DNA from: Cellulophaga sp. F20128
GTDB taxonomy: Bacteria; Bacteroidota; Bacteroidia; Flavobacteriales; Flavobacteriaceae
Direction: 5' to 3'
NCBI RefSeq assembly: GCF_023015805.1
Contig: NZ_JALKBA010000015.1
Span: 1 to 64,000 of the forward strand
Length of the DNA stretch: 64,000 nucleotides
In this document: piece by piece, positions 8,045 to 16,627 of the stretch
How positions within the stretch are numbered: the stretch's first letter is position 1
Layout: the number at the start of each line of letters is the position of its first letter
Notes under the pieces: model-generated
The model's database searches: none
Seen by the model: only the letters and a program-made list of their open reading frames with translations
Told to the model about the DNA's origin: nothing
Made by a program: the position numbers and the translations under genes

Positions 8045-8200
8045 AATAAAATAGTTTATACGTACAAATAAAGCCATTTCACAACACAAAGAGAAACATA
8101 TAGAACAAATTATTGGCTATACCTTATATATTATTGAGATTTACTCAAGTGTAAAACCAGTTTTATACTGGAGAGAGACATTCATTTAAAATATTTCACC

Positions 8201-9538
8201 TTGAAAATAGATAGCCTACAATCTACCATAGCCGTATTGCAAGAAAAACTTACTGCTTATTCTTTTGATGAATTATCAACAGAAGAGGCTTGTGTGCTGC
8301 AAGATGCTTTAAATAACTTTAGACATGTAGTAGAACTATCTACATCCAAGCAATTCTTATTTATTGGCGAAGTAAACAAACCAGATTATAATAAAGAATT
8401 AACGGAAGTAAGTGCTAAGGGGTTATCCAAGCAAGAATTTTTACATAATTTGGGTGGTGAGGATCAATTGTTAGTTGCAAAAGCAAGCAATGAAATTAAA
8501 ACACCCCTACACGGTATTCTTGGATTTGCAGATCAATTACTAGACAGCAATTTAAATGAAAATCAACTATCCTTGGTTAGCGCCATACAAAGAACTTCAT
8601 ATAATATGTTAGAAGTTTCGCAGGATATTTTAGAATATTCTAAATTGGGTGCCGGGTTAGCGAAAAATGAACATATCTCCATAAAATTTTATAGTGCTAT
8701 TCGCGATGTGTTGTTTTTGTGTAATACATTAATCCTTAATACCGATTTAAAGTTAGAAGTAGAGATAGATCCAAATATTCCTGAAGAATTACTTGGTGAC
8801 CCTTCAAAATTATCTCAAATACTGCTAAACCTAATTGGTAATGCTATTCAGAATACCAGAGCAGGAGAAATTTTGCTCAAGGCCAAAGTTAAGGAAGTAT
8901 ATAAAAATAATAGGTTATTAGAATTTGAAGTTTGTGATACAAGTGACGGAATATCGGATGCCAGCTTAAAAAACGTTTTTGATCCGTATAAGGAAAAAAA
9001 CGAACCACATTCTGGCTTAGGTTTAAGCACTGTAAAACAAATGGTAGAAGTTCTTGGTGGTGAAATTTATGTTTCTAGTAGGGCAGGAGTGGGTACTGTA
9101 TTTACGTTTACCATACCTTTTAAAACAGCAGAAAAGAAAGTGACAAATCCTGAAGCAATTTCAGTTAAAGGGTTGAAAATATTGATTTTTGAAAATAAAA
9201 TGTCCAATCAAAAAACGATTGCTATGAACCTGGATAAATGGAAGTGCAACTCCTTTGTTTCAGATAATTGCGAAAAAGGGTTGAAGATTATTGAGAAGCA
9301 TAACATAGATGTCATTTTAATAGATTTAAGAGTGCCTAATGGCTATGGTCTGGAGATTGTAGAATGTATCCGAAACCACCAAAACCGTAGCGTACAAAAA
9401 ATCCCAATTATGGCGGTTTCTACAGATCACAATATCAAAAATAAAATTAAATTTGATACTGACGGTTTTAATGATTTTCTGTTAAAACCATATAGTTCTG
9501 ATGAACTATTGCTAAAACTTACAAATTTAAAATACTAG
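8201..9538 (+). CDS. Hybrid sensor kinase-like protein lacking phospho-His
   Basis: A 445-aa cytoplasmic protein with no membrane segment. About residues 1-90 are a helical input region, then a HisKA-like dimerisation helix, a HATPase_c domain (about 195-310) and a receiver domain (about 325-440). The H-box reads 'KASNEIKTPLHGI': the position normally occupied by the phosphorylated His is Asn97 (codon AAT at 8489-8491). The ATP-binding N, G1 and G2 boxes look intact ('LLNLIGNAIQNT', 'DTSDGI', 'SGLGLSTVKQM'). The receiver retains the phospho-Asp ('VILIDLRVPNG') and Lys ('LLKPY'), but the usual N-terminal acid pair is reduced to 'FEN'. The start is a TTG; there is no ATG until well into the protein. 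It is followed 12 bases later by an HPt gene. Confidence 0.85.
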   Translation: MKIDSLQSTIAVLQEKLTAYSFDELSTEEACVLQDALNNFRHVVELSTSKQFLFIGEVNKPDYNKELTEVSAKGLSKQEFLHNLGGEDQLLVAKASNEIKTPLHGILGFADQLLDSNLNENQLSLVSAIQRTSYNMLEVSQDILEYSKLGAGLAKNEHISIKFYSAIRDVLFLCNTLILNTDLKLEVEIDPNIPEELLGDPSKLSQILLNLIGNAIQNTRAGEILLKAKVKEVYKNNRLLEFEVCDTSDGISDASLKNVFDPYKEKNEPHSGLGLSTVKQMVEVLGGEIYVSSRAGVGTVFTFTIPFKTAEKKVTNPEAISVKGLKILIFENKMSNQKTIAMNLDKWKCNSFVSDNCEKGLKIIEKHNIDVILIDLRVPNGYGLEIVECIRNHQNRSVQKIPIMAVSTDHNIKNKIKFDTDGFNDFLLKPYSSDELLLKLTNLKY

Positions 9539-9550
9539 TAAACCAAACCA

Positions 9551-9949
9551 ATGGAAGTAACGAATAAGAATCATATAGCGACGAAGGAAAGTATTTCTAA
9601 CTTAAATCTTTCACCCGTATTGAATGAATGTATTGGAGATTTAGACTTGGTACAAGAATTAGTGATGTTGTTTAATATGAATGTTTTAGAGTTTATAGGG
9701 ATGACGAAGGTGTATATTAAAAACGAAGATTTTGAATCTTTAAAATTTAGTGTGCATAAGGTTAAAATGGGTTTAAAGATGATAAAGATTGAAGCTTTAC
9801 ACAGCTGGCTCTTGCAAATGGAGGCTACCATAGTAGGTGATGAAGTAGATACAACACACCTCAATTATTTATATGAGGGTTTTACAGAAGAATATGCCAT
9901 GGTAGAGGAACAGTTAGCAAAGGAATTGGAACGCTTAAGCGGCGAATAA
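9551..9949 (+). CDS. HPt-domain phosphotransfer protein
   Basis: A 132-aa all-helical protein with a histidine-phosphotransfer signature: 'LKFSVHKVKMGLKMI' places His69 in the usual H-K-x-K context of HPt domains. It follows the degenerate hybrid kinase by 12 bases and precedes a third gene by 10, so the three form an operon. Because the kinase next door has a receiver Asp but no H-box His, this HPt is the obvious partner for that receiver. It could carry phosphate to or from it using another kinase as the source. The assignment rests on the motif and context; overall similarity is modest. Confidence 0.7.
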   Translation: MEVTNKNHIATKESISNLNLSPVLNECIGDLDLVQELVMLFNMNVLEFIGMTKVYIKNEDFESLKFSVHKVKMGLKMIKIEALHSWLLQMEATIVGDEVDTTHLNYLYEGFTEEYAMVEEQLAKELERLSGE

Positions 9950-9959
9950 ATTAAATAGT

Positions 9960-10571
9960 ATGAGCATAAATAAACCAAGAGTATCCAAATCTAGAAAAGG
10001 TATTTCAAAACGTAGAAAAGCAATAGACCGTTCTAAACATAACGAAGAAAAACATATTGAATTTGTACAATTTTTAAATGCTAAAAGTCAGGATGTAGTT
10101 CAAGATAATTATGTTTCAGTAAATGAAAAGAAAAGTAATAAGGTTATTTTTCTACCGCCACAAACCGTGTTTAAGGAACTCTACGATTGTTGTGATACAG
10201 AAGCAAAACTGATTTTATTAGACGAAATATCGATGTTGGGTGATGATAAAGAACTCAGTTTTGTAGTTTCAGAATTAGAAGCACCTGAGGCGCTTATAAG
10301 AGAAAAAGCAGCCAGAATAATTCCCTTGTTAAAAACCCGGATTAAAATAATTTCCTTAGAAAATTCTATTCGTTCAAAAGAAACGTTTCGGCAAGAGGAA
10401 GAGGGTGAGTGGGATTCTTCTTCTGTTCCCTTAGAGTATACCCTTTTATTAGAAGAATTAGAGATTAACTCCTCTAAATTGGCTAGTATTTCTAAAAAAG
10501 AACCCACGGATCTACAAAATTTTATACAGAAGATTAACTTAAAGAAGTTTACGCATAGATTTCAAAGGTAA
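9960..10571 (+). CDS. Hypothetical protein with HEAT-like segment
   Basis: A 203-aa protein I do not recognise. The N-terminal 40 residues are strongly basic and probably disordered ('RVSKSRKGISKRRKAIDR'). Residues about 75-135 look like two HEAT/Armadillo-type helical hairpins ('AKLILLDEISMLGDDKELSFVVSELEAP' and 'EALIREKAARIIPLLK', with the conserved Ala/Arg/Pro spacing). The C-terminal part is polar. It is the last gene of the kinase-HPt operon and may be a scaffold or output partner. Similar proteins pairing HEAT repeats with signalling genes are common in Bacteroidota, but the role is inferred only from position. Confidence 0.55.
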   Translation: MSINKPRVSKSRKGISKRRKAIDRSKHNEEKHIEFVQFLNAKSQDVVQDNYVSVNEKKSNKVIFLPPQTVFKELYDCCDTEAKLILLDEISMLGDDKELSFVVSELEAPEALIREKAARIIPLLKTRIKIISLENSIRSKETFRQEEEGEWDSSSVPLEYTLLLEELEINSSKLASISKKEPTDLQNFIQKINLKKFTHRFQR

Positions 10572-10753
10572 TGTGCTATTTGTGAGGTATACGTTTTACC
10601 ATCGATCGCATCTCGTTTAGATGTTACGCTATTAAAACTATGTTTACACAACAAAAAAAGATCAATTCACCACATTTTATTGTTCAATAAATACTCTTTT
10701 ATTAGTTTTAGTGCAGCTAAAAAACCCAAATTAACCAAATTTAAAGACGTACT

Positions 10754-10852
10754 ATGTTATATGATACCTACGGTGAGGAATATTTAAACTTCCTTTATGA
10801 CTTAAATGAAATTTTGAGTTTAAACGAACTAGTTGAAGTAGACTATATCTAG
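10754..10852 (+). CDS. Micro-ORF 1 (32 aa), paralogue of micro-ORF 2
   Basis: ATG to TAG, 32 codons. The peptide contains 'YLNFLYDLNEIL', which closely resembles 'YLNFVENLNVIL' in the next micro-ORF 32 bases downstream, with the shared core at similar distances from the start. It is acidic and amphipathic, without a signal peptide or membrane segment. The shared core argues that both are translated and arose by duplication. No function can be given. They might be small regulators or part of an unknown peptide family. No perfect -7 box precedes it. Confidence 0.4.
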   Translation: MLYDTYGEEYLNFLYDLNEILSLNELVEVDYI

Positions 10853-10884
10853 TCACTTAAGTGTATAATCCCTAAATCTTTGTT

Positions 10885-10980
10885 ATGGCAAATCAAAACA
10901 ATGCAGCTTACCTAAATTTTGTAGAAAATTTAAATGTAATTTTAATGGAAGTTAATATTAATAAATTAAATTATTCTTAA
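10885..10980 (+). CDS. Micro-ORF 2 (31 aa), paralogue of micro-ORF 1
   Basis: ATG to TAA, 31 codons. The peptide contains 'AAYLNFVENLNVILMEVN', alignable with micro-ORF 1 over the YLNF..(D/N)LN.IL core. It ends 20 bases before a strong terminator hairpin, as the last gene of a short transcript would. No known domain is recognised. Its Asn-rich composition differs from the more acidic micro-ORF 1. Confidence 0.4.
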   Translation: MANQNNAAYLNFVENLNVILMEVNINKLNYS

Positions 10981-11000
10981 TTTACAAGCTAAGAAAAACA

Positions 11001-11029
11001 AAAAAAGCAACCCTAGGGTTGCTTTTTTT
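11001..11029. terminator. Bidirectional intrinsic terminator
   Basis: A-run, then the self-complementary AGCAACCCTAGGGTTGCT (11006-11023), then a T-run. It can end the micro-ORF transcript on the plus strand and the sigma-factor transcript on the minus strand. Confidence 0.85.
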
Positions 11030-11042
11030 GTTTGATATAAGA

Positions 11043-11906
11043 CTATCCTAAATACGTTTTTAGAATCTTACTTCTAGAATTGTGTTTTAGTTTTCTGATA
11101 GCTTTTTCTCGTATTTGTCGAACTCTTTCTCTGGTTAGATCAAATATCTGTCCAATTTCTTCCAAAGTCATGGAATGTTGGTCACCAATACCGTAATATA
11201 GTTTTACCACATCTGCTTCTCTAGGAGATAAGGTTTCTAATGCTCTATTAATCTCTGTATTTAGAGATTGTTGCATAAGTTTTTGGTCGGGATTAGGAGA
11301 CTCTCCATATTTAATAACATCATACAGGTTAGAATCTTCCCCTTCCTTAAAAGGAGCATCCATAGAGACGTGTCTCCCTGAATTTTTTAAGGACTGCTTT
11401 ACCTCATTAACAGAAAGTTCTAATTCCTTGGCAATCTCTTCCGGAGACGGTGGGCGTTCATGTGCCTGCTCCAAATAAGAAAATGCTTTTTTAATTTTAT
11501 TGATAGAGCCAATTTTGTTTAATGGTAAACGTACAATTCTAGATTGCTCTGCCAAGGCTTGCAATATGGATTGACGGATCCACCAAACGGCATAAGAAAT
11601 AAATTTAAAACCTCTAGTTTCATCAAAACGTTTCGCTGCTTTAACTAAACCAACATTACCTTCATTAATTAAATCGGGCAATTTAAGTCCTTGATTTTGA
11701 TATTGCTTTGCTACTGAAACCACAAACCTTAAATTGGCTGTTGTTAATTTTTCTAAGGCCGCTTCATCTCCTTCGCGTATTTTTTGAGCTAATTCTACCT
11801 CTTCATTAGCAGTAATTAAATCTATTTTACTGATATCTTGCAGGTACTTATCTAATGATTTTGATTCTCTATTTGTTACCTGTTTGATTATCTTTAGTTG
11901 CCTCAT
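11043..11906 (-). CDS. rpoD: Primary RNA polymerase sigma factor (RpoD/SigA)
   Basis: The housekeeping sigma-70 factor, 287 aa. Region 1.2 ('[27 protein letters not shown]'), region 2 with the -10 recognition and melting helices ('[18 protein letters not shown]', '[15 protein letters not shown]'), region 3 ('[12 protein letters not shown]') and region 4 with the helix-turn-helix '[28 protein letters not shown]' are all present. Region 1.1 is missing and the protein is less than half the length of E. coli RpoD, as is normal for Bacteroidota. It recognises the unusual -33/-7 promoters seen in this window. It is a single gene with an upstream gap of about 210 bases, in which I see no clear -7 box. 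Confidence 0.97.
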   Translation of the reverse strand: MRQLKIIKQVTNRESKSLDKYLQDISKIDLITANEEVELAQKIREGDEAALEKLTTANLRFVVSVAKQYQNQGLKLPDLINEGNVGLVKAAKRFDETRGFKFISYAVWWIRQSILQALAEQSRIVRLPLNKIGSINKIKKAFSYLEQAHERPPSPEEIAKELELSVNEVKQSLKNSGRHVSMDAPFKEGEDSNLYDVIKYGESPNPDQKLMQQSLNTEINRALETLSPREADVVKLYYGIGDQHSMTLEEIGQIFDLTRERVRQIREKAIRKLKHNSRSKILKTYLG

Positions 11907-12118
11907 ATATGTATGTTCAGTATGTGTTTAATTATAAGACTACAGTATACATTTTAAAACGCTATTTTCCAAACAACTAGAAGTAATATTATACGCTAGT
12001 TATTAATAGAGCAGTGATTCTAAAACTATAAGTGCTTGAAACCATCAGAAACAATCAGAAAAGAATGGCGCTAACTAATTTAATATTTGGTAACTTTCCT
12101 GCTTCATTCTACTAAAAT

Positions 12119-12628
12119 ATGAGTAAAAGAGCATTAAAAAAGTACTTATCGGGCCTAAAAAAGAAGGAATTGGAGGAACAGCTTTTGGGATTGTACGAAA
12201 AATTCCCTGCTGTAAAGTCATATTATAGCTTTGCCTTTAATCCAAAAGAAGAAAAATTAATTCAAGAAGCGAAGCTTAAAATATCCAATGAATACTTTCC
12301 AGTTAAGCGCAAAAGACCAAGAGCTCGAAGGTCTGTAGCTCAAAAATATATTAAAAACTTTCTAGTATTAGGGGTTCATGCTCCTTTGGTGGCAGATGTA
12401 ATGCTCTATAACTTAGAAATTGCACAAGAATTTGCACAGCATAAAAACGTACAGGATAGTTTTTATAAAAGTATGCTAAACTCTTTTGAGCAAGCCGTAC
12501 AATATATCGCCATGCACGCTCTTTTACCAGAGTTTAAAGAGCGTATTCTGTACATTTATAAAGAAACACAAGATAAGAATTGGCCATTATCCGACGGTTT
12601 TTCTAGAGCTTTAGACAGTATTGATTAA
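12119..12628 (+). CDS. DUF6155 family protein
   Basis: A 169-aa protein matching what I know as DUF6155. It opens with 'MSKRALKKYLSGLKKKELEEQLLGLYEKF', has a conserved 'AFNPKEEKLIQEAKLKISNEYFP' segment followed by a very basic 'KRKRPRARRSVAQKYIKNF' patch, then a helical C-terminus. The basic patch suggests contact with nucleic acid or a phosphorylated partner, but no function is known to me. It is soluble and monocistronic, and divergent from rpoD. Confidence 0.7.
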   Translation: MSKRALKKYLSGLKKKELEEQLLGLYEKFPAVKSYYSFAFNPKEEKLIQEAKLKISNEYFPVKRKRPRARRSVAQKYIKNFLVLGVHAPLVADVMLYNLEIAQEFAQHKNVQDSFYKSMLNSFEQAVQYIAMHALLPEFKERILYIYKETQDKNWPLSDGFSRALDSID

Positions 12629-12701
12629 AAAGAATTTATGCAGCGAATAATTTCTTTTTTTAGATTTCTGCAGATAAGTTTTATTTAAGCGTAAAATCTC
12701 C

Positions 12702-12709
12702 TAATTTTG
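12702..12709 (+). promoter_or_regulatory. Putative -7 box of the 12.8-kb helicase gene
   Basis: TAATTTTG fits TAnnTTTG. It would give a leader of about 55 bases before the TTG start at 12771. Confidence 0.4.
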
Positions 12710-12770
12710 CAAGGTTTATTTTTTAACGAATACCGTTCATTTTCGGTTCATTATGTAATAGTTTTACCAT

Positions 12771-14282
12771 TTGGAACAACAAAAAACAACAACAGAAAAA
12801 ACACTATACGATTATCAATTAGAAGATCTAAATAAAATTTTTGATTTTTTTAATGAGCATCCTAAAGGGGCAAATTTGTTATATCAATTGCCAACGGGTG
12901 GTGGTAAAACTGTGATTTTTTCTGAAATAGCACGGAAGTATATTGCAGAGACCAATAAAAAAGTCGTGGTGCTTACCCATAGGATTGAGTTAAGCGTACA
13001 GACGTCTAAAATGCTCAAAGGTTTTGGAGTTCACAATATGGTTATTAATAGCAGTGTAAAAGACCTCAATGATCAGGATGAATACATGTGCTTTGTGGCC
13101 ATGGTAGAAACTTTAAAAAATAGACTGCAAGACGATGTAGGGGAAATGAATAATATAGGCCTCGTTATCATAGATGAAGCGCACTACAACTCGTTTCGCA
13201 AGTTGTTTAAATACTTTAAAGACTCTTCCATTTTAGGGGTTACCGCAACTCCTTTAAGTTCCAATATTAAGTTGCCCATGAAGGACAACTATAAAAAGTT
13301 AATTATTGGAGAGTCTATAAAATCGCTTATTAAAAGAAAATTTTTATCCAAGGCCAATCAGTATAGTTATGATGTGGGTCTTAAAACCTTAAAACTAGGT
13401 ATTAATGGCGATTATACCGTAAAATCTTCGGATGAATTGTACGGTAATATCTCCATGCAAAGCAAATTGCTAACCGCTTATGAAGAATTAAGTAAAGGCA
13501 CCAAAACCCTTATTTTTAACAACGGTATAAATACATCTTACTATGTATATGAAACCTTTAAAAAAGCAGGTTATGACATTCGGCATTTAGACAATAAAAA
13601 TTCAGCGTCGGAGCGGAAAGAAATTTTGGAATGGTTTCATAAAACTCCAGATGCTATTTTAACCTCAGTTAGTATTTTAACTACTGGTTTTGATGAACCA
13701 ACCGTAGAGACCATTATTTTAAACAGGGCTACACGGTCACTAACCTTATATTTTCAAATGATAGGTCGTGGGTCTCGAGTGATGCCCACAAAAGATGTAT
13801 TCACGGTTATTGATTTGGGCAATAACGCCAAGCGTTTTGGCTTATGGAGTGAACCTGTAGACTGGCAAGAAATTTTTCATTTTCCAGAATTCTATTTGGA
13901 AAATATAAAGAATGATGAAGAAATAGAGCGCGATTTTGTGTATGAAATGCCACAAGAACTAAAAGATGAATTTTCTAAATCTGAAAACATTTTTTTTGAC
14001 ATTAAAGGGGAGTATAAAAAAGCGTTTGCACAAGGCTTAAAATCCAAATCGGTTTTAGAAAAAAGTATAGAGCAACACGCTCAAATTTGTTCAGAAAATA
14101 GTGAAGATGTGTTTGATGCGCGTATCCTGGCCAAAAAATTAAAGGAGGAAATTGCTTTTCGGGTGCGTCAATATTCGTATTGTATAATGAACAATACAAA
14201 AAATTATAAGGAATGGTTAGAGGAAGATTATGAGCGTAAGTTACGGTCGCGGATTTCTCAAAAGTTCTCTTCTAGAATGTAA
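12771..14282 (+). CDS. DEAD/DEAH-box helicase (SSL2-type, SF2)
   Basis: A 503-aa superfamily 2 helicase. Motif I 'QLPTGGGKTVIF' (about 40-51), motif II 'IIDEAH', motif III 'GVTATP' and, in the second RecA domain, motif V 'ILTTGFDEP' and motif VI 'QMIGRGSRVMP' are all intact. The overall form is that of the SSL2/RadD-like group that remodels or unwinds DNA. A helical C-terminal tail of about 110 residues follows the helicase core and has no recognised domain. Translation starts at a TTG. The glycosyltransferase gene begins 12 bases downstream and may be co-transcribed. Confidence 0.9.
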   Translation: MEQQKTTTEKTLYDYQLEDLNKIFDFFNEHPKGANLLYQLPTGGGKTVIFSEIARKYIAETNKKVVVLTHRIELSVQTSKMLKGFGVHNMVINSSVKDLNDQDEYMCFVAMVETLKNRLQDDVGEMNNIGLVIIDEAHYNSFRKLFKYFKDSSILGVTATPLSSNIKLPMKDNYKKLIIGESIKSLIKRKFLSKANQYSYDVGLKTLKLGINGDYTVKSSDELYGNISMQSKLLTAYEELSKGTKTLIFNNGINTSYYVYETFKKAGYDIRHLDNKNSASERKEILEWFHKTPDAILTSVSILTTGFDEPTVETIILNRATRSLTLYFQMIGRGSRVMPTKDVFTVIDLGNNAKRFGLWSEPVDWQEIFHFPEFYLENIKNDEEIERDFVYEMPQELKDEFSKSENIFFDIKGEYKKAFAQGLKSKSVLEKSIEQHAQICSENSEDVFDARILAKKLKEEIAFRVRQYSYCIMNNTKNYKEWLEEDYERKLRSRISQKFSSRM

Positions 14283-14294
14283 AATAACACTAAG

Positions 14295-15533
14295 TTGAAG
14301 AAAGTTTTAATTGTCGGTTTTGTTTGGCCAGAGTCCGTTACTACGGCTGCTGGTGGCAGAATGATGCAATTAATACGTTTTTTTAAAGCGGAAAACTATC
14401 ACATTACATTTGCGAGTACAGCTGCCAAGACAATCTACTCTAATGATTTGAGTGCAATGGGGGTTTGTGAAAAAGAAATTCAATTAAACAACGCTAGTTT
14501 TGATGCCTTTATTTTAGACCTTAACCCTGATATTGTTTTGTTTGATCGCTTTTTAACTGAAGAGCAGTTTGGATGGCGGATAGCTCAAAATTCACCCAAT
14601 GCACTTCGAATTCTAGATACGGAAGATCTTCATTTTTTACGGACAGCGAGAGAAAAAGGATTTAAGAATGAGAATAGAACAGTAACAGAACATGATCTAA
14701 AAGCTCAGGACATCACCAAAAGGGAGGTAGCCAGTATTTATAGGTGCGATTTTTCATTGATAATATCTAGTTATGAAATGGAAATATTGCAAGTAACTTT
14801 TGGAATTGCTAAGGAATTATTGTTGCTTTTACCATTTATGCTAGACGGTATAGATTCTGCCACGACAGCCAAATGGAATAAAAGTACAGAGAGAACAGGT
14901 TTTGTCTGTATTGGTAATGGCAAGCACAAACCCAATGTAGATGCTGTTTTGTGGTTGTATACGGTTATTTGGCCAAAAATTAGAGCAACGCTTCCCAAGG
15001 CAAGTGTTTTTATATACGGGGCCTATTTGCCCCAGCAAATTAAAGAGAAGCACAACCCTAAGCTCGGTTTTTTTGTAGAGGGTTGGACAAATGAAATAAC
15101 GGATGTACTGCTAAAAGCAAGGGTGAACCTTGCGCCTCTGCGATTTGGAGCAGGAATTAAAGGAAAATTAATAGATGGGATGCGTACTGGTTTGCCCAGT
15201 GTAACTACAGATATAGGGGCCGAAGGTATGCACGGCAATTTGCCATGGGGAGGAGAAATTGCTCCTGACCTTGAAAGCTTTGTATCGGCAGCTATTACAC
15301 TGTATACAAATGAGGAACTTTGGTTAGCTGCACAAAAAAAGGGCATGGAAATACATAACAAATACTATTCTAGAACCATTTTAGAAACCAAACTCTCTAA
15401 TAAAATTAGTACTTTGCAGAAAGGCTTACAAAAGCATAGAAATAAGAATTTCATTGGCAGTATGTTGTTGCACCATTCCATGGCCAGTACCAAATACCTG
15501 TCTAAATATATTCAAGAGAAAGCGAATAAATAA
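14295..15533 (+). CDS. Glycosyltransferase (GT4/GT-B type)
   Basis: A 412-aa GT-B glycosyltransferase. The first domain begins 'KKVLIVGFVWPESVTTAAGGRMMQL', with the glycine-rich acceptor loop. The second has 'FVCIGNGKHKPNVDAVLWL', 'VFIYGAYLP', and the nucleotide-sugar site 'RFGAGIKGKLIDGMRTGLPSVTT', which includes the conserved Lys and the Gly-Met/Pro loop of GT4 enzymes. It is cytoplasmic. Donor and acceptor are unknown; cell-surface polysaccharide is likely. Translation starts at a TTG. It lies between a helicase and menB with short spacers (12 and 9 bases). Confidence 0.82.
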   Translation: MKKVLIVGFVWPESVTTAAGGRMMQLIRFFKAENYHITFASTAAKTIYSNDLSAMGVCEKEIQLNNASFDAFILDLNPDIVLFDRFLTEEQFGWRIAQNSPNALRILDTEDLHFLRTAREKGFKNENRTVTEHDLKAQDITKREVASIYRCDFSLIISSYEMEILQVTFGIAKELLLLLPFMLDGIDSATTAKWNKSTERTGFVCIGNGKHKPNVDAVLWLYTVIWPKIRATLPKASVFIYGAYLPQQIKEKHNPKLGFFVEGWTNEITDVLLKARVNLAPLRFGAGIKGKLIDGMRTGLPSVTTDIGAEGMHGNLPWGGEIAPDLESFVSAAITLYTNEELWLAAQKKGMEIHNKYYSRTILETKLSNKISTLQKGLQKHRNKNFIGSMLLHHSMASTKYLSKYIQEKANK

Positions 15534-15542
15534 TTACAAGAA

Positions 15543-16385
15543 ATGAAAGAAATTGAATGGCAAGTTGCACAAGAATTTGAGGATATCACCTATAAGAAAT
15601 GTAATGGTGTTGCACGTATCGCTTTTAATAGACCTAATGTGCGCAATGCATTTCGTCCAAAAACAACAAGTGAGTTGTACAAGGCTTTTTATGACGCACA
15701 AGAAGACACCTCAATAGGTGTCGTATTATTATCAGGAGAAGGCCCTTCTACCAAAGACGGGATCTATTCTTTTTGTAGTGGGGGCGACCAAAAGGCTAGG
15801 GGGCATCAAGGTTATGTTGGTGAAGATGGTATGCATAGGCTTAATATTTTAGAAGTACAACGTTTAATACGCTTCATGACAAAGGTTGTTATCGCTGTTG
15901 TTCCAGGATGGGCTGTAGGCGGGGGACACAGTTTGCATGTTGTATGCGATTTAACCTTGGCGAGCAAGGAACACGCCATTTTTAAACAAACAGATGCCGA
16001 TGTTACTAGTTTTGATGGAGGGTATGGCTCTGCGTATTTGGCAAAAATGGTAGGACAGAAAAAAGCACGAGAAATTTTCTTTCTTGGACGTAATTACTCT
16101 GCTCAAGAGGCCTTTGATATGGGCATGGTCAATGCTGTAATTCCACATGACGAGTTAGAAGAAACAGCCTACCAATGGGCGCAAGAAATATTAGAAAAAT
16201 CACCAACCTCTATAAAAATGCTAAAGTTCGCTATGAACTTAACAGATGATGGTATGGTTGGGCAACAAGTATTTGCAGGAGAAGCGACAAGATTAGCGTA
16301 TATGACAGAAGAAGCTAAGGAAGGTAGAAATGCCTTTTTAGAAAAGCGTAAGCCCGACTTTGGAAAGGACAAATGGATTCCGTAA
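15543..16385 (+). CDS. menB: 1,4-dihydroxy-2-naphthoyl-CoA synthase
   Basis: MenB cyclises o-succinylbenzoyl-CoA to 1,4-dihydroxy-2-naphthoyl-CoA in menaquinone synthesis. The protein is 280 aa, the usual length for the family. The crotonase-fold landmarks specific to MenB are present: 'FNRPNVRNAFRPKTTSELY', 'FCSGGDQKARGHQGY', the oxyanion 'VPGWAVGGGHSLHVVCDLTLA', 'TDADVTSFDGGYGSAYLA' with the catalytic Asp/Ser-Phe-Asp region, and the C-terminal 'FLEKRKPDF'. No other men genes are adjacent; it may be transcribed with the preceding glycosyltransferase (9-base gap). Confidence 0.96.
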   Translation: MKEIEWQVAQEFEDITYKKCNGVARIAFNRPNVRNAFRPKTTSELYKAFYDAQEDTSIGVVLLSGEGPSTKDGIYSFCSGGDQKARGHQGYVGEDGMHRLNILEVQRLIRFMTKVVIAVVPGWAVGGGHSLHVVCDLTLASKEHAIFKQTDADVTSFDGGYGSAYLAKMVGQKKAREIFFLGRNYSAQEAFDMGMVNAVIPHDELEETAYQWAQEILEKSPTSIKMLKFAMNLTDDGMVGQQVFAGEATRLAYMTEEAKEGRNAFLEKRKPDFGKDKWIP

Positions 16386-16410
16386 ACAATTTACGCTAAG
16401 TGTAAAATTA

Positions 16411-16446
16411 AAAAAGAGTCTTGCCAATGAAGACAAAACTCTTTTT
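16411..16446 (+). terminator. Hairpin, copy 1 of duplicated element
   Basis: AAAAAGAGT (16411-16419) pairs with ACTCTTTTT (16438-16446), and an inner GTCTT/AAGAC can extend it. It lies 25 bases after menB and would terminate that transcript. It is followed by a 37-base sequence that is repeated exactly at 17292-17328, so it may also belong to the leader of the next gene. Confidence 0.6.
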
Positions 16447-16459
16447 ACGAGAACACTAT

Positions 16460-16501
16460 ATGAAAATGAAAATTTTTATTTCTTTTTTTGTACACTACTA
16501 A
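16460..16501 (+). other. 13-codon ORF, copy 1 (possible leader peptide)
   Basis: ATG to TAA encoding MKMKIFISFFVHY. The second copy at 17309-17350 encodes MKMKIFMSFYLYC, also 13 codons, so the length and stop are kept although the 3' half differs at the DNA level. It lies between a hairpin and the short helicase gene at 16628. Either it is a leader peptide or the conservation only reflects a recent duplication. Confidence 0.35.
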
Positions 16502-16627
16502 AGTAAGATAGAAATAAGGAATTTTAAAATCAATGTTGTTAACTACACTGTTATTGTGGTGTAGGTTTATTAATAAGTGGTTGTGGTATGTATCACAGCC
16601 TAAAAATCATAACAAAACAAAAAATAG

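Larger units (their letters stand above)
10572..11042. other. Intergenic stretch with two micro-ORFs and a terminator
   Basis: This 471-base gap between the signalling operon and the sigma gene contains two related plus-strand micro-ORFs (10754-10852 and 10885-10980) and a strong hairpin at 11001-11029. The first 180 bases contain nothing I can name. Confidence 0.6.

Noticed and set aside
14841-15361. Overlapping minus-strand ORFs inside the glycosyltransferase gene
   Set aside because: They are shadows of a coding gene and resemble no family.
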